Shown in pieces: positions 55,037-63,354 of a stretch of 64,000 nucleotides of DNA. The notes beneath the pieces were generated by a model, which worked only from the letters and a program-made list of their open reading frames with translations, did not search any database and had not been told where the DNA came from. A program made the position numbers and the translations under genes. The DNA is from MKSF01 sp037190225 (GTDB lineage: Bacteria > Bacteroidota > Bacteroidia > Chitinophagales > Chitinophagaceae), in NCBI GenBank assembly GCA_037190225.1, contig JBBCJL010000005.1, positions 1 through 64,000 of the forward strand, read 5' to 3'. How positions within the stretch are numbered: the first letter of the stretch is position 1; each line of letters opens with the position of its first letter.

Positions 55037-57142
55037 TTAGCGTGTTAATGTTACATCTCCTTTGAACTGGAAGGTTTCGCGGTCCACGTTGGCCATTTCT
55101 ATTAAGTAGAAATACACACCGGGCGCTGCATTTTTCCCGTTCAGGTAGGTACCATCCCACCCTTTGTCGACATTAGTGGTTTCAAATACCTTGGTTCCGT
55201 TGCGGTCAAATACCTGGAAGCTGATCAGCCTTTCATATTGCCTGCCTTCTATTTTGAAGACATCGTTCAGTCCGTCACCGTTAGGAGAGAAGGCATTAGG
55301 CATCATGAGCTTGGGCTGGTACACTACTTTCACCTCTACCTGCCCGCTATCCTTACATCCGAATTCATCAAATACTATAGCAGTATAAACGGTAGACTCC
55401 TTAGGCCATACTGTGATGGTCTCAAAACTGTAGTCTTTGATCGACCTGGTCGGATTCCATACCCAGATAGCAGCGTTTTCTCCTTTTGCTGTCAGCCTGA
55501 TAGAATCTCCGTAATGGATAGTAGTATCGTTGGACAGCTCCGTTATCCTGAACGGCGGCATAATGGTCACAGTGAATTCTTCTTCTTTCGTACATTTTGC
55601 TACCGGTGTGGCTACCCTCAGGATTTTGGTATAGGTGCCCGGGTTGTCAAAGAATTTGGAGTTCATATTTTTCGGATTGCCGAAGCCGTTGGCCGGTATC
55701 CAGGTCACATCATAGTTCGGGTTATCCGGGGACACGCCTACATCAAAGGTCATACTATCGGTAAGACAGATGATGAAGTCATCCGGTACCCTGATCACCG
55801 GGTAAGGCTCTACCGTAACGGTATATTTCTTGGTTCTTGGCGGACAGGTAGACGGCGCTCCCGGATATTCCACCCTGATACTGTAGGTAGTGGTCAGGGA
55901 AGGCGATGCTTTTACTGTCAGGCCATTGCCGAAAATAAGATTGGAAGGTTCCCAGAAGTGATCCAGTATCGGGTCCTTGGTCGCTGTAATGGTAACAGTA
56001 TCACCCGGGCATACGGTAACCGGAGGAGAAATGATATCCACTTCCAGTGAATCTTTGATCAGGACGTCTATCGTTCTCACCACCTTGTATTCAGCCAGAT
56101 TACATGGGTTGGGCGAAAGCACTTCGATCTTAAGGTTCTTATCACCCACGGACGGGTTTCTCAGCAACGGGATGATATCCATATATTGCAAGGTATCTCC
56201 CGGGCGGAATACCATCTGGGTATCCAGCCAGCCATAATCCAGACCGTTCTGCGCGTTACCCAACAGGTTCAGCTTCAGCTTTACGGTATCCTGCCTCGGC
56301 TTGATCTGGAACTTCACTGTTCCGTTCACACAGCCCCTGTACAGGTAGAAGCTCGTATCCGGGCCTACAGCTACCGTCTGGGAGCCTGATTCACAGGAGG
56401 CGATATCCTCGTAATAAGGGAATGCAGCTACAGGATTCAGCGCCGTGGTATTAAAATACACCGTATCATCTTTTATAACACCGCTGTATACGCCGTCCTG
56501 GTTGGTAAAATATACACTGTCACAGAATACGGCCAGGCCGCCACCCAGGTTATAGTTGGTTGTGGCATTTACCAGCGGATATTCCTGGACCAGCGTACCG
56601 TTTGGATCATATTTACGCAGCCATTGCGGGTTCGTCAGCTTTAGCAGGAAGAAATTGCCATCCTTATCCGCGGCCATATCCCATGGACCTGCCAGCATGC
56701 CTCCCAGGTTCAGCACCATAACGCCCGGGCCGGTACCGTCATAGCGATATACGGTCCCTGCACCACCTGCAAGGTTGAAGATGTAGCCTCCGCCTGCAGT
56801 AATGTTCACAGCAGCTACAGCACCTGTATTATGAGTGGTATTCACCCAGACAGTACCATCATAGTAATAATAATTGCTGCCTACCGTAGTATAAAAGGTC
56901 TTATAGGTAGGACCGATGCCCAGGTAGTCAGAAACGGCCAGGCCCCCTGCCCCGCCGGGCAGTACGATAGTATTGACAGTAGGATTAGCGGGACCGATGG
57001 CCTGCTCCGGATCCCAGTTCCTGATACCGGTACCATACTGGAGATAAATGTAACCGCCGCTATTCAGGCAGTCCGGCATTTGCGCTCTGGCGGCCTGCAT
57101 GCCGAACAGCAACGCTACAATGGATAAAAATATCTTATTCAT
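55037..57142 (-). CDS. Secreted protein with T9SS type-B (gliding-associated) sorting domain
   Basis: A 701-residue protein with a signal peptide (ending AARAQ). An N-terminal half with propeller-like repeats is followed by Ig/PKD-like beta domains (VCPGDTVTITA, HYGDSIRLTA). The last ~85 residues, from PNAFSPNGDGLNDVF (about 617) to the end FKGDVTLTR, are the type-B C-terminal domain recognised by the type IX secretion machinery. The protein is thus exported across the outer membrane. Its target is unknown. Confidence 0.9.
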   Translation of the reverse strand: MNKIFLSIVALLFGMQAARAQMPDCLNSGGYIYLQYGTGIRNWDPEQAIGPANPTVNTIVLPGGAGGLAVSDYLGIGPTYKTFYTTVGSNYYYYDGTVWVNTTHNTGAVAAVNITAGGGYIFNLAGGAGTVYRYDGTGPGVMVLNLGGMLAGPWDMAADKDGNFFLLKLTNPQWLRKYDPNGTLVQEYPLVNATTNYNLGGGLAVFCDSVYFTNQDGVYSGVIKDDTVYFNTTALNPVAAFPYYEDIASCESGSQTVAVGPDTSFYLYRGCVNGTVKFQIKPRQDTVKLKLNLLGNAQNGLDYGWLDTQMVFRPGDTLQYMDIIPLLRNPSVGDKNLKIEVLSPNPCNLAEYKVVRTIDVLIKDSLEVDIISPPVTVCPGDTVTITATKDPILDHFWEPSNLIFGNGLTVKASPSLTTTYSIRVEYPGAPSTCPPRTKKYTVTVEPYPVIRVPDDFIICLTDSMTFDVGVSPDNPNYDVTWIPANGFGNPKNMNSKFFDNPGTYTKILRVATPVAKCTKEEEFTVTIMPPFRITELSNDTTIHYGDSIRLTAKGENAAIWVWNPTRSIKDYSFETITVWPKESTVYTAIVFDEFGCKDSGQVEVKVVYQPKLMMPNAFSPNGDGLNDVFKIEGRQYERLISFQVFDRNGTKVFETTNVDKGWDGTYLNGKNAAPGVYFYLIEMANVDRETFQFKGDVTLTR

Positions 57143-57245
57143 ATCTAAACAGATTTCTATAATAACAATTTAACACTTTATAAAAATAGAATTTAATTTT
57201 TATTTACATACTGAATAAGACAATTAATTTAAGAAATAGGTTGGG

Positions 57246-57683
57246 TTATTGTAACGGATATTTTTTCGCTATCCAATCTTCCTCCAGGTCCTGCTCCAGC
57301 GCCAGCACTTTTACCTTGAACCCGTTCCTGTCCAGCAATTCATATGCCGGTGACAGGTTGGGGCAGACCTTCAGAGGGCAGCATCCGCAATAAATGATAA
57401 CTTCCCGCTGCTTATCCAGGGCGGGTAAAAGGGCCGCCAGCCGGTCCACGTATTTCTTATTTTCCACGGGACCGATATGGATAGCGTACAATATATCTTC
57501 CATAGGGCCGGTATTGAGGATATATATACCCGAAGTATCCGCCTTCCTGATTTTACCGGCAAGCGCATCCACGCTGTATAGCTGCTCCTTCTTCCAGGAG
57601 CCGGTATCCTGTGACCAGGCAGCGACAGAGAGCCATACGCCTGTAAGAACAGCCGTAAAAATCCATTTTTCTGATCGTATCAT
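57246..57683 (-). CDS. Periplasmic rhodanese-like protein
   Basis: 145 residues from ATG 57683 (MIRSEKWIFTAVLTGVWLSVAAWSQ gives a signal peptide; the frame opens at 57767). The rhodanese-like pattern is the beta strand EVIIYCGCCPLKVCP near residue 100, where the first Cys is the likely active site. The loop is Cys-rich (C-x-CC-x4-C), unlike standard sulfurtransferases. Role unknown; sulfur or redox handling in the periplasm is plausible. Confidence 0.65.
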   Translation of the reverse strand: MIRSEKWIFTAVLTGVWLSVAAWSQDTGSWKKEQLYSVDALAGKIRKADTSGIYILNTGPMEDILYAIHIGPVENKKYVDRLAALLPALDKQREVIIYCGCCPLKVCPNLSPAYELLDRNGFKVKVLALEQDLEEDWIAKKYPLQ

Positions 57684-57732
57684 AGGTTTGGAATTGTATG
57701 CTGAAGAGATTTTTATAAAAATAGAAAAATTG

Positions 57733-57764
57733 TTGGAATATTGAATTAACAATACGTATATTTG
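57733..57764 (+). promoter_or_regulatory. Promoter of tRNA-Trp
   Basis: TTG (57733-57735), 21 bases, then TATATTTG (57757-57764), an exact TAnnTTTG match, about 49 bases before the tRNA. Confidence 0.6.
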
Positions 57765-57812
57765 CACTCCATTAAATGAACAGGCAGCCTCAGTGCTTGC
57801 TGTTTAATCCCT

Positions 57813-57883
57813 ACGGGCATAGTTCAATGGTAGAATAGAGGTCTCCAAAACCTTTGATCTGGGTTCGAATCCTGGTGCCCGTG
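57813..57883 (+). tRNA. tRNA-Trp (anticodon CCA)
   Basis: Acceptor stem ACGGGCA/TGCCCGT, a D-arm with TTCAATGGTAG, anticodon stem GAGGT/ACCTT around loop CTCCAAA (CCA anticodon), and T-arm GGTTCGAATCC. The discriminator is G. The 3' CCA is not encoded. It precedes secE-nusG, its customary location. Confidence 0.95.
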
Positions 57884-57903
57884 CTAAATAATCAAATTTT
57901 ATG

Positions 57904-57911
57904 TATATTTG
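57904..57911 (+). promoter_or_regulatory. Possible second promoter before secE
   Basis: TATATTTG between tRNA-Trp and secE, an exact TAnnTTTG match. No good -33 element is seen. Confidence 0.35.
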
Positions 57912-57985
57912 TTTAATGGATGAGGATAACACCTTACCATTAAACATTTTTTTATTATTAATATACCCGAAAAAATAATTGATGT

Positions 57986-58174
57986 ATGAGTAAATTCGGC
58001 AAATACGTTCAGGAATCCTATGATGAGCTGATCCACAAGGTAACCTGGCCTAAATGGAGTGAATTACAACAATCTACCATTATCGTCCTGGTGGCCTTAT
58101 TAGTGATCACGCTGATACTGTTAGGTATGAATGGTGCTTCTGAATTTGTAATGAAATTAATTTACGGTGTGTAA
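57986..58174 (+). CDS. secE: Preprotein translocase subunit SecE
   Basis: A 62-residue protein: an amphipathic N-terminal helix (KYVQESYDELIHKVTWPKWSEL) and one membrane helix (about 33-55). KVTWPKWSEL is the conserved SecE motif. It stabilises SecY. It lies 43 bp upstream of nusG. Confidence 0.95.
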   Translation: MSKFGKYVQESYDELIHKVTWPKWSELQQSTIIVLVALLVITLILLGMNGASEFVMKLIYGV

Positions 58175-58217
58175 TATAACCGGCTATCATTCATTAAGAT
58201 TAATTTGAAAATAAACA

Positions 58218-58796
58218 ATGAGCGACAATCAGACTACAACCAATACTACCGACCAGGTGACCAAATGGTATGTATTACGTATAGTGAGTGGTAAAGAGAA
58301 AAAAGTAAAGGAATACCTGGACAAGGAAATCCAGATCAATGGATGGTCTCATGCTATTACTCAGGTGCTGTGTCCCACAGAAAAGATATTTAAGATACAG
58401 AACGGGAAAAAGGTCTTAAGAGAAAAGATCCTGTACCCGGGCTATATCATGCTGGAAGCGCTGGACGGTAAGCTGAACGATACGATGATCCAGGGAATAC
58501 AAAGCGTGACCAACGTGATACATTTCCTTGGGAAAGAAAATCCCATAGCCCTCAGGAAGTCTGAAGTCAACAAGATGTTCGGTAATATTGATGACGTTGC
58601 GGAACAGGGCATCGGCTTTGCAGAGCCGTTCATCATAGGAGAGACCGTTAAGATCATTGACGGCGCCTTCAATGACTTCAATGGTGAAATAGAAGAGGTC
58701 AATGAAGAACGCAAGCGCCTGAAGGTCGTGGTAAAGATATTCGGACGCCCCCAGCCTGTCGAGCTCAGCTTTATGCAGGTGGAAAAGATCTCTTAA
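58218..58796 (+). CDS. nusG: Transcription termination/antitermination factor NusG
   Basis: A 192-residue protein. The NGN domain (KWYVLRIVSGKEKKVKEYL, then ILYPGYIMLEA) runs from ~15 to 125, and the KOW domain (FIIGETVKIIDGAFNDFNG) starts near 138. It binds RNA polymerase and couples it to Rho or ribosomes. The normal continuation, rplK-rplA-rplJ-rplL-rpoB-rpoC, is not present. A hairpin terminator and a minus-strand gene follow instead. Confidence 0.96.
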   Translation: MSDNQTTTNTTDQVTKWYVLRIVSGKEKKVKEYLDKEIQINGWSHAITQVLCPTEKIFKIQNGKKVLREKILYPGYIMLEALDGKLNDTMIQGIQSVTNVIHFLGKENPIALRKSEVNKMFGNIDDVAEQGIGFAEPFIIGETVKIIDGAFNDFNGEIEEVNEERKRLKVVVKIFGRPQPVELSFMQVEKIS

Positions 58797-58822
58797 TAAT
58801 ATCTAAGAAATATTTGAAATAC

Positions 58823-58853
58823 AAAAGAGGCCGGGTTACTCCCGGTCTCTTTT
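58823..58853 (+). terminator. Terminator of secE-nusG
   Basis: Stem AAAAGAGGCCGGG/CCCGGTCTCTTTT with one wobble and a TTACT loop, then ATTATAAT. Confidence 0.75.
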
Positions 58854-58872
58854 ATTATAATATATAGCATAC

Positions 58873-60057
58873 CTATACCACTCTTACCAGCAGGCCTTTC
58901 AGATACTCTCCTTCCGGGAAGCTGGCCCTCACAGGGTGATCTTCTGGCTGTGAGAACTGGCGTATGAACTGGATCTGTTTGCCCGCATCCAGGGCAGCCC
59001 AGGCCACTACCTGCTTAAACGTCTCTATATCCATCGCGCCGGAACAGGAGAACGTGGCCAGGAGCCCGCCCTTCTCCAGCAGCATCAGTCCCCTGCGGTT
59101 CAGATCCTTATAAGCGCGGGAAGCCTTTTCCAGGGCAGTCCGCGTGGGCGCGTATTTGGGAGGGTCCAGGATGATCACATCGAACCTCCCTTCCTGTTCG
59201 CCCAAGGCTCTCAGGTATTGATTGACATCCGACCTTACCGCTGTATGACGGGCGGTATCCAGGCCGTTCAGCGCCACATTGCGCTGCAGGGTAGCCACCG
59301 CCAGTGCGGAGCTGTCCACGGAAATGACCTCCGAAGCCCCGGCTGCCAAGGCATTTAAGGTAAATCCGCCGGAATAGCAGAAGCAATCCAGCACGCGCTT
59401 ATGATGTACATACTGTGCCGTAAGCCCCCTGTTCTCCCGCTGGTCACAATAGAACCCCGATTTCTGCCCTTCCGCAATGTTTACATGATAATGGATGCCG
59501 TTCTCTATGATTGCTGCAAACTCGGGCGGCGGCGCTCCGTATAATACCCCGTTATGGTCAGGAAGCCCTTCATTCGCCCTGGAGCCCGGGTCGCTGCGCT
59601 CATAAATGCCTTTAGGATCAAACTGCTTTACAAGCTCTTCTATGATAATATGCTTTATCTTTTCCGTAACGGCCGCATGGATCTGCACGGAAATATAATC
59701 CCCGTATTTATCGGCGATCAGCCCCGGTAAAAAATCGGCCTCTGCGAATACCAGCCGGACAGTATCGTTCTGCCCATTCAGCAGCTGCAGCCTGTTGGCG
59801 AAAGCCGTCTGCAGCTTATGGCGCCACCAGCCCTCATCCACCGGGATATCATAATGCCATTCCAGGAGCCTGACTGCTACCCGCGACCTGTTGTTATAAG
59901 CGCCGTAAGCAAGGAACTCCCCTTCCGAATTCAATACTTCCGTTATTTCCCCGTTCTCCGGCTCGCCCGTTATCATCTTGATCGCCCCGGAAAACACCCA
60001 GGGATGCAACTGACAGGCGGCCTTATCCTTGCCTTTATGTAGAATGATCTGCTTCAT
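58873..60057 (-). CDS. 23S rRNA (cytosine-5)-methyltransferase RlmI-like
   Basis: 394 residues from ATG 60057 (MKQIILHKGKDKAACQLHPW); the frame opens at 60075. The N-terminal PUA domain (about 1-75) is followed by a SAM-binding core with VLDCFCYSGGFTLNALAAGA, ISVDSS and IILDPPKYAP, and a catalytic-type FSCSG loop near 345. It matches the RlmI/YccW family, which methylates 23S rRNA. The nusG operon ends 20 bases before its stop, tail to tail. Confidence 0.88.
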   Translation of the reverse strand: MKQIILHKGKDKAACQLHPWVFSGAIKMITGEPENGEITEVLNSEGEFLAYGAYNNRSRVAVRLLEWHYDIPVDEGWWRHKLQTAFANRLQLLNGQNDTVRLVFAEADFLPGLIADKYGDYISVQIHAAVTEKIKHIIIEELVKQFDPKGIYERSDPGSRANEGLPDHNGVLYGAPPPEFAAIIENGIHYHVNIAEGQKSGFYCDQRENRGLTAQYVHHKRVLDCFCYSGGFTLNALAAGASEVISVDSSALAVATLQRNVALNGLDTARHTAVRSDVNQYLRALGEQEGRFDVIILDPPKYAPTRTALEKASRAYKDLNRRGLMLLEKGGLLATFSCSGAMDIETFKQVVAWAALDAGKQIQFIRQFSQPEDHPVRASFPEGEYLKGLLVRVV

Positions 60058-60139
60058 AGCGCAAAAATATTTCAAAATAGGACAGCATGCTGTACCTGTA
60101 TGCCTTTTTATCGGTCAGAGACCCAGAGCCCGCCACTGC

Positions 60140-60592
60140 TCAGGAATCCGCCTGCCCGGTATAGAGCATCAGGCGCTCCGGCCAGGGGAACGGCCTGAAG
60201 CCGAACTGCGCGTACAGCTCATGAGCATCCTGCGTTGTAAGCAGGAACCGCCGCAGCTTAAACGCTTCCGCCAGCCCGCAGAACAGCCGCATCATTTGCT
60301 TGGAGATGCCCAGTCTCCGGAAATCTTCCAGGACAAACACATCCGCCAGGTAGCCGAAGGTAGCCCTGTCAGTGATCATTCTCCCGAAGCCTGCCATCCG
60401 GTTGTCCGCATCATACACCCCCAGGCAAATGGAATGCGCTATCGACTCCCTGACGACCTCCGGGTCAATACCCAATGCCCAATAGCTTCTGCGGGCAAGG
60501 AAATCATGGACCGTTTCAGGATCGATCCGCTGCTTATCAAAAGAATAGGTGAAACCGTTACATACGGTTGTCATTTCCGGAATAGCTTTCAT
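60140..60592 (-). CDS. GNAT family N-acetyltransferase
   Basis: A 150-residue protein with the acetyl-CoA motif DVFVLEDFRRLGISKQMM near residues 82-100 and the strand AGFGRMITD before it. It transfers an acetyl group to an unknown substrate, small molecule or protein N-terminus. Same direction as rlmI, 82 bp upstream. Confidence 0.85.
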   Translation of the reverse strand: MKAIPEMTTVCNGFTYSFDKQRIDPETVHDFLARRSYWALGIDPEVVRESIAHSICLGVYDADNRMAGFGRMITDRATFGYLADVFVLEDFRRLGISKQMMRLFCGLAEAFKLRRFLLTTQDAHELYAQFGFRPFPWPERLMLYTGQADS

Positions 60593-60768
60593 TGCAAGCG
60601 TATTATATAATGATTTAAAAATACTTCTATTAATTTATACACGATGATCTTTTTCTTACAATCCGGCAAAAAGGACGCAGCGCTAAAAATAATGCCGCTG
60701 TCATAACCGCACACCCGCAATATTGCTTAAATTTCGGCTTTTTATAAACTTCGAAAAAATTCATTGCA

Positions 60769-61245
60769 ATGCAAGATCCGAAATCGTTGACCTCGGTAGC
60801 CGCTTTTCATAAGACCTTCCATCATCCTGTGCTGGACAGCCCCCGGATACCGTCACCGGAACGCTGCGCCCTGCGCGTGTCCCTGCTCGCTGAAGAGCTG
60901 AAAGAGCTGGAAGCTGCCATTAAAGATAATAATATCGTGGAAGTGGCGGATGCCCTGTGCGACCTGCAGTATGTACTCTCAGGAGCCGTCCTGGAATTCG
61001 GGCTGCAGGATAAGTTCGCCCTGCTGTTCGATGAGGTACAACGCTCCAATATGAGCAAAGCCTGCAGGAGCCTGGAGGAGGCGGAAGCCACTATGCAGCA
61101 CTTTATGGATAAGGACGGCACGGAAAGCTATTATGAAGAAAAGGACGGGCTGTTCCTCGTGTACAGGAAAAGCGATAATAAAACGCTCAAATCCGTCAAC
61201 TATTCGCCTGCCGACCTGAGATCCATCCTGGAGCGCGCGGATTAA
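60769..61245 (+). CDS. MazG-like nucleoside triphosphate pyrophosphohydrolase
   Basis: A 158-residue all-alpha protein. LLAEELKELEAAIKDNNIVEVADALCDLQYV holds the EExxE ... ExxD metal-binding pattern (Glu/Asp ligands) of the MazG/HisE family. It probably cleaves a (d)NTP or phosphoribosyl-ATP-like substrate and may serve as a house-cleaning enzyme. The C-terminal ~60 residues (EESYYEEKDGLFLVYRKSDNKTLKS type) are a family extension. Confidence 0.82.
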   Translation: MQDPKSLTSVAAFHKTFHHPVLDSPRIPSPERCALRVSLLAEELKELEAAIKDNNIVEVADALCDLQYVLSGAVLEFGLQDKFALLFDEVQRSNMSKACRSLEEAEATMQHFMDKDGTESYYEEKDGLFLVYRKSDNKTLKSVNYSPADLRSILERAD

Positions 61246-61301
61246 AAGCGTTTCTTTTCTTCCGCTGGACCGGCACCCAGTAACATATCCGCTACAAAAG
61301 A

Positions 61302-61329
61302 CGGGACCTCCTGCTGTAAGGAAGTCCCG
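61302..61329. terminator. Terminator between the MazG-like gene and ahcY
   Basis: Stem CGGGAC/GTCCCG with extra inner pairing TCC/GGA and a GCTGTAA-type loop, in the gap between convergent genes. Confidence 0.5.
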
Positions 61330-61357
61330 CTCTGTTGTATATCATAGATAAAGCAGC

Positions 61358-62677
61358 TTAGTATCTGTAATGCTCCGGCTTGTACGGACCATCTACCGAA
61401 ATACCGAGGTAAGCTGACTGTTCCGGGGTCAGCACATCCAGCTCCACGCCGATCTTGGACAGGTGCAGGCGGGCCACTTTCTCATCCAGGTGCTTGGGTA
61501 ATACATATACCTGGTTGTCGTACTTATCACTGTTTTGCCACAGCTCTATCTGGGCCAGTGTCTGGTTGGAGAAAGAATTGGACATAACAAAAGAAGGGTG
61601 ACCGGTAGCGCATCCCAGGTTTACCAGGCGGCCTTCCGCAAGGAGGATAATATCCTTACCGTCCACATTGTAGATATCGACCTGGGGCTTTACAGTATCC
61701 TTGGTATGACCGTAATTGTCATTCAGCCAGGCCACGTCTATCTCGATATCAAAGTGACCGATATTACATACGATCGTTTTATCCTTCATCGCCTTGAAGT
61801 GCTCACCGCGTACGATATCACGGCAGCCTGTAGTCGTCACAACGATATCCGCTTCTTTTACGGCGTTTTCCATTTTCTTTACTTCGTAACCGTCCATAGC
61901 GGCCTGTAAGGCACAGATAGGATCGATCTCGGTAACGATCACACGGCAGCCTGCACCGGACAGGGAAGCCGCAGAGCCTTTACCCACATCACCATAGCCG
62001 GCAACTACAGCCACCTTACCTGCCAGCATTACGTCTGTAGCGCGGCGGATAGCGTCTACCAGGGATTCTTTACAACCGTATTTGTTATCGAATTTGGATT
62101 TGGTCACGGAGTCATTTACATTGATGGCAGGCATAGGTAAGGTACCATGAGCCATTCTTTCATACAAACGGTGCACACCGGTAGTGGTTTCTTCAGATAA
62201 GCCCCTGATACCGGCAACCAGGTGAGGGTATTTATCAAATACCATATTGGTCAGATCGCCGCCGTCATCCAGGATCATATTCAGGGGACGGTCCTCGGAA
62301 CCGAAGAATAAGGTCTGCTCAATGCACCAGTCAGCCTCTTCCTGGGTCTGGCCTTTCCAGGCGAATACGCCTACGCCCGTAGCGGCGATCGCGGCAGCGG
62401 CCTGGTCCTGTGTAGAGAATATGTTACAGGAGCTCCAGCGCACTTCAGCGCCCAGCGCTACCAAAGTTTCTATCAATACCGCCGTCTGGATGGTCATGTG
62501 AAGACATCCGGCAATACGGGCGCCTTTCAGGGGCTGCTCCTGCTTATATTCTTCACGGATGGCCATCAGTCCGGGCATCTCGGCTTCGGCCAGGCGGATC
62601 TCTTTGCGCCCCCATTCTGCAAGGGACATATCTTTTACCTTATAAGGCAAGGTCAGATCTAATGTTGCGGTTGACAT
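61358..62677 (-). CDS. ahcY: Adenosylhomocysteinase
   Basis: A 439-residue enzyme that splits S-adenosylhomocysteine into adenosine and homocysteine in the methyl cycle. NAD-binding GYGDVGKGSAASLSG near residue 227, SVTKSKFDNKYGCKESLVD with the conserved Lys and Asn, and the KPEHYRY end, which holds the family's conserved C-terminal Lys/Tyr, are all present. It has a clear Bacteroidota promoter. Confidence 0.97.
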   Translation of the reverse strand: MSTATLDLTLPYKVKDMSLAEWGRKEIRLAEAEMPGLMAIREEYKQEQPLKGARIAGCLHMTIQTAVLIETLVALGAEVRWSSCNIFSTQDQAAAAIAATGVGVFAWKGQTQEEADWCIEQTLFFGSEDRPLNMILDDGGDLTNMVFDKYPHLVAGIRGLSEETTTGVHRLYERMAHGTLPMPAINVNDSVTKSKFDNKYGCKESLVDAIRRATDVMLAGKVAVVAGYGDVGKGSAASLSGAGCRVIVTEIDPICALQAAMDGYEVKKMENAVKEADIVVTTTGCRDIVRGEHFKAMKDKTIVCNIGHFDIEIDVAWLNDNYGHTKDTVKPQVDIYNVDGKDIILLAEGRLVNLGCATGHPSFVMSNSFSNQTLAQIELWQNSDKYDNQVYVLPKHLDEKVARLHLSKIGVELDVLTPEQSAYLGISVDGPYKPEHYRY

Positions 62678-62720
62678 AATATGAAAGTACTTTTAATTTT
62701 TAAAAGTGAAAAAATCTACG

Positions 62721-62750
62721 CAAAGATACTATATATAGTATAAAATCAAA
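62721..62750 (-). promoter_or_regulatory. Promoter of ahcY
   Basis: -33 TTTG (62747-62750), 18 bases, then -7 TATCTTTG (62721-62728), both exact on the minus strand. Confidence 0.75.
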
Positions 62751-62825
62751 TTACAGTAATTAAATTCAGAACAAATGCTTATAAAATATTAATTTCACAG
62801 GACAAACTCACAAAACACGCAGGAT

Positions 62826-63290
62826 ATGATACCCCTGGATGAAACAGATATACAGATTCTCCGCCTGTTGCAGCAAAATGCCAAAATGAGCGTGAGGGAC
62901 CTGGCACAGCAGATCCACCTGAGCGCTACCCCTGTCCACAACCGCATCCGGCGTATGGAAGAAGCCGGTATCATACAGGGCTATACAACAAAAATAGATT
63001 TCACTAAATTCAAAAACACCCTGATGGTGATCTGCTATGTGTCCCTGAAAGAGCACAGTAAAATATCCGGCGGTCAGTTCATTGAGGCCATACAGCAGAT
63101 GCCTGAAGTAGTGGAATGCTACAACATCAGCGGCGCGTTCGATTTTATGCTTAAGGTGATCTGCGGCAATATGGAGGAGTATTATGACTTCCATGTCAAC
63201 CGGCTCAGCCAGGTAGCCAATGTGGGACAGGTACAGAGCACCTTTGTGATGGGCATTATCAAGGATGCCGGCCGCACGCTTTCCGTTTAA
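62826..63290 (+). CDS. Lrp/AsnC family transcriptional regulator
   Basis: A 154-residue protein. The winged HTH (LDETDIQILRLLQQNAKMSVRDL ... ATPVHNRIRRMEEAGII, about 1-60) binds DNA. The C-terminal RAM domain (GQFIEAIQQMPEVVECYNISGAFDFMLKVIC) senses an amino acid and forms oligomers. It is divergent from ahcY (148-bp gap), so it may regulate that gene or amino acid uptake. This is inferred from position only. Confidence 0.9.
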   Translation: MIPLDETDIQILRLLQQNAKMSVRDLAQQIHLSATPVHNRIRRMEEAGIIQGYTTKIDFTKFKNTLMVICYVSLKEHSKISGGQFIEAIQQMPEVVECYNISGAFDFMLKVICGNMEEYYDFHVNRLSQVANVGQVQSTFVMGIIKDAGRTLSV

Positions 63291-63354
63291 AAATATTTTC
63301 ACATTCCCGCACACTATTTAACAAAAATGCCCGTTAAGGACCTAAACAAACTAT

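Noticed and set aside
58218..58796. NusG could be a specialised paralogue (UpxY/LoaP type), given the missing rplK
   Set aside because: It follows tRNA-Trp and secE in the housekeeping order and has full NGN and KOW domains; no polysaccharide cluster is near.
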